NCBI GenBank assembly: GCA_003008705.1
Contig: PDUO01000043.1
Span: 35,307-99,306 of the forward strand
Length of the DNA: 64,000 nucleotides
Direction: 5' to 3'
Origin: Pezicula radicicola
Taxonomy: Eukaryota > Ascomycota > Leotiomycetes > Helotiales > Dermateaceae
Under the pieces are notes generated by a model. It saw only the letters and a list, made by a program, of their open reading frames with translations. It searched no databases and was not told the origin of the DNA. The first letter of the stretch is position 1. Each line of letters begins with the position of its first letter. The position numbers were made by a program, and so were the translations under genes. This document shows, in pieces, positions 1 to 13,539 of the stretch.

Positions 1-3000
1 TTAGTCTAGCTTAATACTATAATTTTTATATTTAAACTATTCTTATAATACTTATAGGAAATAAATAATTTACTATTAATAGATAAGCTCCTTTATTAAG
101 AGATAAATAAAGATATTAGAAGTCTATCCTTTTAGCTAGTAAAAGTTATTAGATCCCTTGAATTATAATTAGAAAAAGATCTAAAGGATCTCTTATATAT
201 TAAGAAGAGTATTATTCTAGATAATTTATAAATAAGGTCTCTTTATATTAGCTTACTCTAGTATATTAGTTTAGTCCAAGGTCTACTAAATAAGAGTTAA
301 TATTAATTAATTTATCTTATCTCTAATATAATCTAGAAACTAGAAAGTCCTTTATTAGAGCTCTAGTAATAAAAGTCCTATATAACTCTATATTATAGAG
401 GATTCTTATAGTTTACTTTATAAATTATACTCTTAATTAATTCCTTAAAGATCTAATAAATATTAGAATTCTATCCTTAGTTATAGTTTATCTAGAAGGA
501 AAGTCTATTAATTAGATAAAGTTACTTATAATTCGAGAGTAGACTAGTATTAAGCTTAATTAAACCTAATAGACTTAAATCAATAAGCTAAAACAAAGGT
601 TATAGAAGTATAAGATAAGGCTTTAAGATACTTTTAAGTATTTTTAGTTTATAAATATCTAGAAGAATTATCTTATAGAGTTTCTTAAGTTTCTATTAGA
701 GGACCTTCCTTTCTTTAATACTTTTATAATTCCGAAAGATAAAGAAGATAATATAACTTAAGTTAGAAAGAAAAAGAAAGTTATAAGTTTATTCTATTTA
801 TTTAATTAATAGATTAAAAATAAAAATAATCTAGAATCTCTCTAATATATCTAGCTTAAAGAGATTATAGTAATTTAGAAAATACTACTTAATATAAGAT
901 AAGTTACTTTAATCTAATAGTAGATAACTATTTTAAATAATCTTATTAATAAGATTTAGAATACTAGATAATAATTTAACCTAGATTAGATAGAACTTAA
1001 TTATATCTTTAGAGAGAGAAATACTAATATTATTAAGACTAAAAGGATTATTACCTATATAATAAATAGTACTATTAAATACTCTCTTATAATATAAGTA
1101 ACTTTATCTAGTATTATTCTTATTAAAGAGACTAGTAAGATCTTAGAAGCTTATATTTTAACTTCTTTAGAATCTTATATAAAGTAGTTGATTATAATTA
1201 GAGACTATAAATAACTTTAACCTAAGTATTTATATAAGCTTAGTATAAAGTAAGGTAATAGTTTTAATCTTAATAAATCTCTCTTTAAATAACTTATTCT
1301 TAAAAGCTTTCTATATATTACTCTTATATAATAATATTAAATAAGATCTAAAATTTCTTTAATAATTTATTATTTAATCTACTTTAATCTTACTAATACT
1401 AACTTAACCCTTTAATATACTAATATTTAAGACTTCTATAATAATATAATATTTATTACTTATTCTTATCTAGAAATAAAGTTAAAAACTAGGTAAGAGT
1501 TAAATAATAATAGAATATCCTCTAAATAGAATAAGTTTAAAGTCTAGATAATTTTAAAGTATATTTAATATCTAGTATAATAGAGGTATAGATTAAATAT
1601 ACTTATTATAATTATACTATACCTTAGTTAATTAAAGTTTTTAAGAGATTAACTTATCTAGAAGAATAACCTTATATTTAATAACTTAGATAAATTTAAT
1701 CTTATTTATATTAGACTATTAATAGAACTTAGTTTAAAGATATTAAAGTTATCTCTTTAGATATTAACTATTAGTAAATAATAGTTTTATATATTTAGAT
1801 TACTTAAAATACCTTAATAGATCTAATCTCTAAGTAGATTAAAAGATTAATAATATATAATATAACTTATCTATATTTACTCTTCTATTATTTTATTACT
1901 TATATTATTTAATTAATTTATATTTCTCCTTTATTCTAATAAAACTAAGACTAACTCCTTGATCTAGATAATTACTAAGGTAAAGAAAGTAATATTATTT
2001 TAGTCTTAATAATAAGAAGTAATAAGTTATATAATATTAGATTTATAGTTATACTAGAATAGTTAAATATCTTACTTTCTTAAGTATAGGATAGTTTAAT
2101 TATAATTAGTAACTTTAAGACTTTTATAAATACTTAGAAGAGAAAAGAAGTTTAATAGAAACTTTTTAATTATTTAAAGTAAAATAATTATATTTATAAA
2201 GGATTCTCTATAAAGTATAAGAAGTATCTAAATTAAATAGTACTATTATCTTCTAATAAAGACTTTAAGATACTATATCTAGATAGTAGGTATAAAGAAC
2301 TATAGTAAGTTTAGTAGTAGTCTCTCCTATTAAATTATAACTTCTAACTTATTCCTTTAGTAGTATAATACTAAAATATAACTAGTATAAATATACTAGT
2401 AACTACTACTAGCTTTTTAACTACTTAAAAGTTCTTTATAAAACTATTTTAATTTAGAAGTATTCTAATAGCTATAATTAATTATAATAGTACTACTCTA
2501 GTACCCTACTAGTATATTCTAAATATAAATATAATAGAAAGGAAATAGTAAAAAGAGCCTCAAGGGCTCTCGAAGAATAACTAAAATAGAATAAGAAGAT
2601 TCAGAAATATCTTAAAGAAGTTATAAAGATAGAGGAGGAAATAGAGTAGATTACTTAGAGTATAAGGGATATATACTTTGATTCTAAGTAATAAACTATC
2701 CTTATATAAAAGTAAATAGATCTTATAATAGCTAAGGAATAGATAAATAAGGAATAGAACTCCTACTAGGAAGATCTACTAAGTATCTATAATAATAATA
2801 ATCTAAAACCTAGGAACTTATCTACTAAGAAATCCTTATAGACTTTATCTAGACTAGTAATATTAACTCTAAATTAGTACTCAAGGCTTCGAGAATATAT
2901 TAAGACTATAGTTAAGTATAATAAATCCCCCTCTAAGATAGAGTAGTAGTACTAGAAGGACTAGGAAAATATATATAATTCTATAATAAATAAGATTATA

Positions 3001-6000
3001 GAGATAATAAGTTTAGAAGAAGTTAAAGTCTAGGTATTAAAAATTAAGGCTAAGGTTAAAATATCTATCTAGTAAGGTACTAATCTCAGGAAGGAATATC
3101 TAGGACTTATATTACTAGGTAATCTAGATATAGGTATTTTCTTTATTTAGTCCTTTAAGTATTACTATTCTAACTATATAAAGGTAAAATAACTATAGCT
3201 AGGTACTATATAAAAGTTTTAATATCTATTAAAGTCCTTTCTAGAGATAGATTCATCGAGACTACTAGTTTATATCTTACCTATAGTAGTATTACTAAAG
3301 TAAAAAATTATCTAAAGTAACTTAAGAATTTAGAAGGTAAGGTATATTTCATTAATGAGGTATATTAACTAGCCAAGGGATATAACTATAATAGTAAGAT
3401 AGTCTTTAATTACTTACTTACTAAAATTAAGAACCTTACTAGAAAGGTAGTTTTTATATTTATTAGCTACTATAAGTAGATAGAGAAATTCTTTAAATAT
3501 AATCTAGGTTTTTCTAGTTATATACTATATACTCTCTATTTTAAGGATTATACTAATACTAAGCTCTTGAGAATATTATAGTTCTAGATAAATTAATTCT
3601 ATAAGTCTAGAATAGATATTAAGGATAGAGTTAATAGACTATATATATAAATTACTATCTATAGATTAGGAAGAGATAGAGGTTAGAATGGATTTAATAA
3701 TACTAGAGTATTAGAGAATATATTTATCTAAATTTAAGAGTACTAGTTAGACTATCTAACTAAATAGAGGAAGGAAGGATCTAGTCCTAATAACTATTAT
3801 ATTTCTAAGGAGAATCTTATTAGTCTAGATCTATTAAAGGTAATCCTTACTTATAATATATAAATATAACTTTAATAACTTACTAGCTTGAAATCTATTA
3901 AGGATTTAATAAGTTTTATAATTAATCTTATTAAGATAAACTATAAGAGAGAATTAGATAAAAAGAAATTAATTAATATATCTCTTAACTATATATTCCT
4001 TAGCTCTCTAGGTACTAGAAAGACTATTATTATAAAATTATATAATTGAATTCTAATAAATATTAAGATACTAAGTAATAGTAAAGGTAAGTTTATATTT
4101 AATATCTAAACTTTATATTTATTAATTTTAAATATTTAAGTTATTATTAAGAATCTATCTAATTTTATTAATAATATAATTAGATAATCTAAAGCTAATA
4201 TTAAAGCTATCCTTATAATAACTATTAGGAAGGTTCTAATCATTGATAAGACTTATATACTCTACTTAGGTTCTAGCTTAGAAGGTAAAAGTAATACTAA
4301 TATATATAAGACTACTATAATTAATATAATTATTATTAAAGTCTAAAGTATATCTAGTAATAACTATTATATCCTACTTCTTGGATATAAACTATAAATA
4401 ATAGATATATTCTAAAATATTAACTCTAGTCTTACTTAATGATTCTAGCTCTTAGATACTTTCTAGTTCAAGGATTTTAGTAATTCTAAATTATAAGAGA
4501 TTCTCTAACTTAAGCTTATAAATCAAGATCTAGGAGTAACTTAGTAAGCTATATTTACTACTATTAATATATTAAGCTAACTCTAAAATAAATTAAATTT
4601 TAGTAATAATAGTAATATAGAGAATCTTATCTTAAAAGCTAAAGTAAACTACTAGGTCTAATAATCTATATTACTAGTAGTATAGAGATCTATTAATTTT
4701 ATATTCAAGCTATAAAACTTTAATATAAACTATAATCAAGTATTTAGTACTAGAATAAATCTCAAAGAGCTCTTTAAAGGTATTATTAGTTATAAAGGTA
4801 TAATAGTAAAATTAGATAGATTTTTAAAAGTTACTAAAGGGATATATACCCAAGGTCTTAAGCCTTATAGATAGATACCTATAAACTTTATATTCAAGAG
4901 GCTATCTAGTATTTAAAAAACCTTTCCTATAGTCTATTCTAAATATTCTAATCCTATATACTAGGGACTAGGAAAATAACTATAGCTCAGAAATTCAACT
5001 AAGTTTACTATAACCTTAGTTTCCTATCTTAGGTTAAAGTAGTTGAATACTTTATAATAGATCTCATTAACTAATATATTAACTAAACTAAGTTAAAAAC
5101 TATAAAGTAACTTAAGTATAACTTAGATAAAGTTCTCTTTATAGATAAAGTTTATTAACTTAGTTAGGGCTAGTTTATATAAGAAGTAATAGATAAATTA
5201 ATTAATAATATTACTAAGTCTAAATTCACTAGGAAAATAATTATTATTCTTATAGATTATAATAATAATATAAATAATCTTATATATATTAATAAGGGGC
5301 TAAGTAGTTATTTTATAAATAAGATCTTATTTCTATCTTTAAGTCTAGTATATAGTCTTTAGCTACTAGAGGATAAGCTTAAGTAATCTTAAATTATCTT
5401 TTCTTTAATATAAGACCTAATTATATATCAAGAGCTTCTAGAGTTAATAGTAGAGATATTAAGACTTCCTTCTTAGAGAAATACAAGAGATATTTAGATA
5501 CTAGCGAAGGGTATAGTATAAGCTATATATTAGAGTAATACTACTAAAGTTAAGTAACTTCTATTACTAACTAGGACTACTCTTAACTATATCTATAGTA
5601 TACTAGCTAAGTACTATACAAGAGCTAAAGTTACTCTATCTCGATCCTTGTTTTTAAGGCTAGTTTAATCACTAGATAATTTCTAATCAATCCCTTATAT
5701 TAGTTCTAATACATCGATAGTAATAAAGACTATAGCCCCGGCGCTAAAGGAGGACTATAAGACCTTGAAAATATTAGAGATTCCAGAAACTATAGATAAA
5801 GGTCGTAATATAGGGGTATCTAATATTATTTAGTAATAGCTTCAGAAGGATAAAAGGGAGACTAAACTTTAAATTCAACGGGTTATATAAAAGATACAGG
5901 AGTAAGAAGAAGTCTAGTATCTTATAGAAGAAGTAGAAAAAGAAGCTAAGAAAGTAGTAGTAGAATTACAAGAAATTTAAGCTAAGAATAAGGTAGAAGC

Positions 6001-6255
6001 TCTTAAACTCTTATACCTATATAAAGAGGCTTGGATTCAGGAGATAGAAGCGAAAGTAAAGAGGGAGTATATTTAGATAGAGTTAGAGAGGAGGATATAA
6101 GAGAAGGAAGAGAGAAGAAAGAGGGAGGAACTTACTTAGAGTAGACTAAGATAGATAGGTATTTATATTATAGGCTTTAGGTAGATTAAACAAGGTAGTA
6201 GGTATAGGTATATAGATAGGAGTTACTAGGTTAATAATTTATAACTTAGGATTTA
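1..6255 (+). pseudogene. Decayed NFX1/ZNFX1-type helicase with three C-terminal CbxX-type AAA domains
   Basis: The gene runs in from the left edge and is shattered by TAA/TAG codons. Readable landmarks, in order: helicase motif Ia region near 400-520 (YFINYTLN then FLKDLINI); motif II region near 1124-1170 (KETSKILEAYILTSL, where the family has an acidic EEAG box); motif III near 1190-1226 (IIIRDYK*L*PK, family GDxKQLxPK); the end of the SF1 core near 1760-2200. A charged linker follows (2540-2950). Three AAA modules follow. AAA1 (2990-3650) has a Walker B relic VYFINEVY. AAA2 (about 3850-4700) has a P-loop relic SLGTRKTII and Walker B VLIIDKTYILY. AAA3 (4860-5640) has VLFIDKVY*LS*GQ and GLSSYF. 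A long charged coiled coil (5820-6130) and a short C-terminal tail follow. This order matches large fungal proteins annotated as NFX1-type zinc-finger helicases with CbxX/CfqX AAA domains; their role is not established. Small frame changes are likely. The right end is approximate. Confidence 0.85.
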
Positions 6256-7280
6256 ATAGGATTTTATTAGATAGAATTTCTAAATAATTCTAAAATAAAA
6301 GGTATAATCTAAATAATTATATAGAAAGGTCTATAATACTCTTAAGGTTTATAATCTTAGTATATATACTAGAGGATAACTCTAGTCCTATAAATCTTTA
6401 GATATAGACTTTAATTTAAAGAAGTTACTTACTACTTCTATTATACTAGAAGACTAGTTAAGTTATATCTATTACTCGATATATATATATAGTTATCTTT
6501 AGTATTATCTTTATTAGTTTTAAGTTAGTTAGTAATAGGTACCTTGATAAAGCTATTAGATAGAGTAACCTTCTTTAGAGGGTTATTATAATAATATTAG
6601 ATAGTTATAAGTAAGTAATAATAGTATATATAATACTAATATAGATACTAACTTAATTAAAGCCCGGATAGTAATATTTACTATTCTTATCTATTACTAG
6701 TCTATAGCTATACCTTAGCTTTTAATATTAAGAATAAGATACTAGATATAGTTAGTAAATTCTAGGTAACTAAATTTAACTATATCTAGAAATATTTCTA
6801 AATAGTTCCCTTATTACTATATAGACTATAGTTTCAGTATATAGCTTTTTCAATAAGGATAAATCTAGTATAACTTTTTATTTTAGTAATATATTTTTCC
6901 TTCAATAACTAGAGCCTTAGTAATAGTTCCTAGATACCCTAATAAATAAGAGGTAGATTACTTAAGTTTAGGTTTTTAGTTATCTATAGTAGTATATTTA
7001 TTTTATACTATATTTCTATTAAAAAATAATATAAGAAGGATATTACTTTTTCTAGCTAATATCTTATTTATATAATTATCTTATAATTATTTAATACTAA
7101 GGAATTAAAACTTTTTATTTAAAAGACTAAAAACTTTATTATATACCTTTATATTTTAAATCTAAAGGTAAAATAAAATAATACTCTAACTAATACTCTA
7201 GCCTAATATACCTTTAGTATTATATATATATACCTAATCCTAAAATAAACCTTAAAAAGTAATTATTACTCCTTTATAAT
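6256..7280. other. AT-rich RIP-mutated stretch, no gene recognised
   Basis: The sequence is dominated by TA-rich words with no frame that reads as a known protein. A weak + strand reading continues for a few hundred bases after the helicase/AAA gene, but I could not match it to anything. No tandem array or terminal repeat was seen. Confidence 0.5.
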
Positions 7281-8760
7281 TAATTCCTATATTCTTCTTT
7301 TAAAATATACCTTAGTAGATATAAGATAAGTCTTAATTATCTAATCCTACTAATTATATATTAATTTAAACTAAACTATTAACTATAATTAAAATACTCG
7401 ATCCTGAATTTAGTTAAAGGTTTTATAGTTATCTATATTCACTAATATATAAAAGTTATAAAATCAATTAGAATAGTATTTAATATATTAAACTAGTTCT
7501 TCTATAGTTGAGTTCCTAATTATATCCTTAAATATAATTAAAGGGTTTTTTAGTTATTTAATATTATCAATAGTTATATTATTAAGATATATAGGTAGCT
7601 AAGTACTACTCTTACTATCCTCCTTCTATATATCCTTCCTATTATTTACGAAAAAGACTACTATAGCTTTTCGAACTTAGTATTAGATTCTACTAGTAGT
7701 ACCTTCGTCTTTACACTAAGAGTTACTTATACTATAAGTAGCTTTAAACTATAAAACTACTCTTTTTTAGAATATTTCCTTATCTCTCAGGATTTATAGA
7801 TTCTTTATTTAAAATATACTAATACTAAGACCTCCCTAAAGTCCTTTAAAATAGTCTATATACTTGAGTATATACTCGATGATTTCTTTTATACTTAATC
7901 TATCTACTAGGTCTTAGAATAAAAAGTCCCTTACTAGTATCTCTCTATACTTATTAAGATACTCTATCCAGTGAATCTCTATAATAGATCTATCTTTACT
8001 AGAGCTCTATAAGCTCCTCATTAAGTATATATTATTATTTATAATATCCTCTTCTTTACTAGACTTAGTATCTCTAGATAAGTTAAACTTCTTTATTATA
8101 CTAAGTAATACTATATTAGGAGTAATACTAAGTATATACTACTAGTCTTTTATATTATACTAGTAAAGACTATATATTACTAGAAGAATACCCTATATTA
8201 AAAACTCTATCACTATTTATAGCCGAAGGTACTTAATACTTCAGGACTAGCTAGGTTTAATATTAGGATCTATAATAAGATTATTAATAGTATATAATAA
8301 CTCCTTATTAGTAAGCCTATACTTCCCTTTAAATAGGTCCTTAGCTTTCTTAAATCAATATATAAATATAGTTATATAACTTAATATAAAGAGTCTATAA
8401 GCTATATAATTTAGTTCTTAGATATTTTTACTATACTAATAGATATTATAATCCTTCTACTTCTTAGGATCATCTATTAAGTTTTATATAAATATCTAAA
8501 TATTCTTAACTTTCACTAACTATATAGGATTCTTTCTTCCAAAGGAATTAAAGAGGAAGATAATTCTAGGTTAGTTAAAAATAAAGACTATAATCTAATA
8601 TACTCCTCTAATATAATCTATAATAATATAAATCTAGTATTTAAAGAACTAATTATAATCGATTTAGAGCTTTTATAGAGTTCTTATATTTAACTCCTTT
8701 TTATTTAAAATCTAAGGTATATTAAGAGACGTTATATAGTTTACCTAGCTACTATAGCCG
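7280..8760 (-). pseudogene. Unrecognised protein relic, minus strand, about 490 codons
   Basis: Reading leftward from about 8760, one minus-strand frame stays protein-like to about 7280 if TAA/TAG are read through. Well-preserved pieces include FLFNSFGRKNP near 8540, AKDLFKGKYR near 8340, EEDIINNNIYLMRSL near 8030, EIHWIEYLNKYREIL near 7970 and KEIIEYILKYIDYF near 7870. Charged residues and aromatic positions are spaced as in a real globular protein. I do not recognise the family: no P-loop, zinc finger, DDE or reverse transcriptase motif is visible. All breaks I saw are stop codons of the kind RIP makes, with no obvious frameshift. It could be a host gene or an accessory ORF of a large transposon. 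Both ends are approximate. Confidence 0.55.
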
Positions 8761-10569
8761 GTATTATAAATATCCTAGTATATAATATAAAGGTAAGTAT
8801 TTATATATTCATCGTTTAACTAATCTAATTTATTTTCCTCCTAGGCTTTAATAATACCTTCTTCTTATATAACTAGTCTTAATAGTAATACTACTATAAG
8901 TAAAGGAAATACCTAGCCCTAAGCTTTAACCCTAATTATAGTATCTTTATTTTTACTCTTCTCTAGTATTATATTCAATAACTCACCCTTATATTTAAAC
9001 AACTACTAAAACTATAAATATATATTTATAAACTAGTTCTAAGTCCGCTGAAGTTTTAATTATCTCTTAGTCTATTATTACTAGGGATAAGCTAATTCTA
9101 GAGGTATTATAAAGTATAGAAGCTAATAGACTTGATTAGTAAAGTATACTTTTAGAACTTGAAATAAACTTACCTTTATTTAGAGACTTCTATAACGAAA
9201 TAGTCTTATTATTAGAAGTTCGAAAGGAGTAAACTAATAGAAGATAATAATTAGTTTTTATTAATATTACTAGACTATAATATAACTTATACTTTATACT
9301 AACCTACTTAAGGTTAGAAGATTATATTAGAATTTAGCTAAAAGAAAAGAAAGTAGGGTTTAAAGAATTATAAGGTTAAGAATATCAAGGTTAATAGATA
9401 TTAACTTAACTATAAGATTTGAATTCTTTAACTATAAAAAGTCTATTATATTATACCTTACGTTTAGTAATAACTAAGACTATCTAAGACTAAAGTTATT
9501 ATAATAGATTAAAGATAGTTTATCTTTAAAGTTAAAATTATAATTAATACCTTTCTACTAAACTTAAGTTTTATTACTTATTTATAATATAACTATAAAA
9601 CGAAACCTAGTATATAAAGAAATATTAGTCTATAATTATATATTATTATTATATATCTTTATTTCTAGTAGCTATAGTACCTATAGATCCCTCTATACTA
9701 ACTATTTAGTTCAGTCTATTCTAGACTATTATAGTATAATTTTCGGACAAAGGGTATAGTACCTTAATAACCTTATTTTATATAGATTTAGGTCTATTCT
9801 AGGGGCTAATCCTTTAATATATAAACCCGACTTACCTCCTACCTAATAGGGGTAAGTAATCAAGTCTTTATTTATAATTTTCACTACCTTCTATAATTCT
9901 ACTATATCTAATATATTTAATATAATCGAGGGTTTATAAGAAAATACCCTAGATTAATAAGTAAATTTAATATAAAGCTCTCTCTCCCTTTTTTATTCTA
10001 TAAATACTATAATATAGAGAGATACTACTCCCTAATATAAAAGAGAAGAAGTAGTAATTATAAGAATAAGGTATTAGATAACCAAGGAGGGTCGACTTTA
10101 AAAACTAATAAGAATAATAAAAATATATACTAACTCTAACTAGTAGAGTAGAGGAACCTTACTTCCGGTAGTTAAAAATATCTTACTATTATACTAAGTT
10201 AATCTTTATCTAGGGTATTATAGTAGGCTTCGATTAGAGTATCCTCTTTCTATACTATCTTTAAGTTTATATAAGCTATACTTTTATAAGTACTAAGTCT
10301 AATATAGTTAGTCTAGATCTTTATTATTACTATAGCCTTAGATTTCAAGTTACTACTTTTAACTCTAAGTTATTTAAGACTCTATACTAACCTTTATTAC
10401 CTTTAATAACTCTCTTCTTACTTAATAGTAGTTAGTACCTAGAAATAGTACTATATCTTATAAAGTTATAAGTTACTTTAATTACTAATATACTTTTAAG
10501 TAGATTATTTACTAATTCTAAGATTATAATAGTAACTAACTATAATACTTATAGTATATAAAGGATCTA
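8761..10569. other. AT-rich RIP-mutated stretch, no gene recognised
   Basis: The stretch is heavily TA-enriched. A few less-mutated words survive near 9720-9860, including a small run of C/G around 9828-9860, but no frame gives a recognisable protein and no terminal inverted repeat could be paired with sequence beyond the transposase relic to the right. It probably holds the 5' end of that transposon. Confidence 0.4.
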
Positions 10570-11440
10570 CTTAAACGTTCAATATTATAGTACCTCTCAA
10601 GCCCCCTGAAATAATAGAGGGTATAAGTAAAGTATTATACCTACTATACTAGATACCCTTTATAAATACTTACTAGAAAAGCCTAGGCTCTATTAGTCTA
10701 AAATAATACTCTTTCTATTAGATGAGTTTAATATTCTTATAATAGCTTCTAGTATTAGAAGAGTACTATATTCAAGGGGCTAGACTAAGAAATAAATTTA
10801 TTATATTATAAATAGACGGAATATAGATCTATATAACTACTATCTATACTAAATTTCAAGTCTCTCCCCTAAGTACTTTATCTTTATAGATAAGTCTAGC
10901 TATAATAAATATATTAGTTTTCGGTAGACTAGCTAGTCTCTTATTAGAATAACTCCTATCTAAATTACTCGATTTTAGTATAAGTAACAATACTAAATAC
11001 TACTAGTATATATAGTAGATAGGGTAATTTTTAATTGAATCTTCTAGGGAACTATAGATAGTAAAGTCTTTAAGGATTTTATTAAGTAGTTACTACCTTT
11101 ATATAGTAGATAGCTAGAGCTAAAATTAATACTTATAATAGATAATATATCCTTTCATTATATAGATTGAATTATATAGATATATACTAATACTAGAGTT
11201 AAACTTATTTATTTACTACTATACTCTCTAGATCTTAATCTAATTAAGGAGTTCTTTACGGAATTGAAAGTATTTATTAAATAGAACTAGTAAGTTTATA
11301 AAGCCAACCTAAGCTAGGGCTTTGATTATTTCTTGAATTAGTATATTAATATAGTTAGAGAACGGGAATAGAGTACCCAGGGTTACTTTAGATATATAGG
11401 CTTAAGAATAGAAGAGCTATAAACTCGGAATTTAGATTAA
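10570..11440 (+). mobile_element. Tc1/mariner-superfamily (DDE_3) transposase relic
   Basis: The + strand carries a DDE_3-type transposase with RIP stops. The upstream part (about 10640-10770, LYKYLLEKPRLY and FLLDEFNIL) resembles the helix-turn-helix end seen in fungal members. The catalytic core follows: FIFIDKSS near 10890 supplies the first Asp; LIIDNISFHYID near 11135-11170 holds the second Asp; LPLYSLDLNLIKEFF near 11210-11255 corresponds to the family's YSPDLNPIEEFF block, where the first Glu now reads Lys. The tail (QGYFRYIGLRIEEL, near 11380-11420) is also typical of fungal DDE_3 proteins. It would have cut and pasted its own element at TA sites. No terminal inverted repeats could be paired, so only the coding relic is given. 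It is inactive: many stops and a changed catalytic residue. Confidence 0.82.
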
Positions 11441-13299
11441 GCTACTTAGTAAATAAACTAGATTAGTATACCCTTCTATAGTATTCTTCTAGCTATTACT
11501 TAGTTCTAACTCGTTTATATTACTAGAACTATTCTTTAATATTATTTATAATATATAATACAACCTCTCTTTTAATACCTCCTATAATTAAGAAGTCTAG
11601 ATTTAGATCCTAATAGATTAGTTATAAGGTTATAGTATTCTCCTTTATTATATTATAAGCCTTCTAATACTCTACTTTATATATTAGGTCCTCGAACTTT
11701 AATTAGTACTAAGTATAGTATTCTTCTACTACTTTATCACAAAAGCTAGGGATACTAAGACGAGAATTTAGAGGAGGTAGTTCTAGAATAGATAAGGGCC
11801 TTTACTAATAATTTTAATAAGATAATATAGGTATTATATTTATAATATAGATAGAGAGAAGGTTTACTATAGATATACTAGCTTTCTAGTACTTTATATC
11901 AAGGGAGTATTATTCTTCTATATATAATTATTAATAGATCTCTTCTAGTATATTATAATATATCTCTAAAATACTACCTTATTCTATAAATCTAATAAGG
12001 CTCTTAAGGTAGTATAGCCTCAACGGGTAATACTTCTTACTAATAAGGTTATACTAGTAATAGGGTCCTTTATTATATAGAGGACTAGGGTACTATATAG
12101 TCTTATATACATCCCGCTAGGTAACTAGTTACCTAGTTAATTCTTTATCTATATTTAGTTATATATTTAGCTCAGTAAGTATTCATTGGATAGTAGAGCC
12201 CCTTTAATTAATACTCCTTAATATAGCTAATAGTTAACCTATCTTAATATAATTATAGTTGAATAAAATAGTTACTCTAAGTTTCTTACCTATAAGAAAT
12301 AAATATCCCTATATTATAAGCTATATCTCTATAACTAACTAGTTAATATTTATTTCATTAAAACTTTTAATAAGGGGGGGTTCTAAGTATTATTATATAA
12401 CTATTATTATAATCTTTATATCCTTAGACTTCAAGTCTTGTTTCTTTACTCTAATCTTATAGAGTATAACCTCCTTAAGCTTAGACTTTAGAAATAATCA
12501 CTAGTAAAACACTAGTACTAGTACTAGATCTTACTCTATCTCCTTTAATACTTCCCTATTATTTACTCTAAGCTTCTACTCTATCGAGTAGTATAAATAG
12601 GTTAATGAATACTTATTATATATCTTCCCCTCGTCCTAGTTAGAAAGCTAATAGAAGCCAAGCTAGTCTATATACTATATTTATTACTAGCTTGAAATAT
12701 TATCCTCGAAAGGATCCTACTACCTACTATTAAATAATTCAAGACTAGAGGGGAAGCTAGCTATCATTGTTAGAGGATTTAAGAAACCTATTAGGAGCGG
12801 AAAGTAGACCTAATCTTCTCTCTAGATATATTAGTAAAGATACTATAAAAGGAATAATACTCTTATATACTAGTAAACACTAATAGATATTTACTCGAAC
12901 TCCTTATTTATAGAGGATAGGGATAGGTTTACCTCGTTAACGATTAGTCTATATATATATAGTCTTAGTACTATTGAAAGTTTATTATAATATATAATCT
13001 AAATTATAGATAGGATACTATAGTAGGATAAGGTAGTTAAGTAAGTTATTTTTAGATATTTAGATATAGTAAGATACTAATATATATTTAAATTTTAATA
13101 ATATACTAGTTAAAATATATTCTAGTTAATTATCTAATAATTTAAATAATACTTAATAATTATATTTCTAATATTACTATACTATACCTTATTATTTAGA
13201 TTTATCAGAATTAATTAATTAGAAAGAATTAATTAACTATAAACTAAAAAGAATTAATTATATTAGTTAGGAAGATTAAGGTTATTATACTAAGAATAG
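11441..13299. other. AT-rich RIP-mutated stretch between transposon relics
   Basis: The mutation level is uneven: segments around 11700-11800, 12000-12200 and 12640-12930 keep more C and G than their surroundings, so this may be a mosaic of short element ends. No frame on either strand gave a recognisable domain. Around 13200-13265 short AATTAATTA-rich repeats occur just before LINE element 1. Confidence 0.4.
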
Positions 13300-13539
13300 A
13301 ATTAAAAGAAGAAGGTATAGGGTAGATATATTAATTAGATTAACTATATATTAAAATAAGTAAAGTAGTAGTATTAGAGAACTTAAGAAAATAAAAGGAG
13401 TATATAGGTAATATAAACCCACTAGTATTATAAAGTCAATAAGTTAATAGAGTAATATAAGGCTAGATAGATAGTATTATAAGTAATATAGATAGTATAA
13501 TTAAAGTATTAATAAAGGTTCTATATATACTATAACTAA

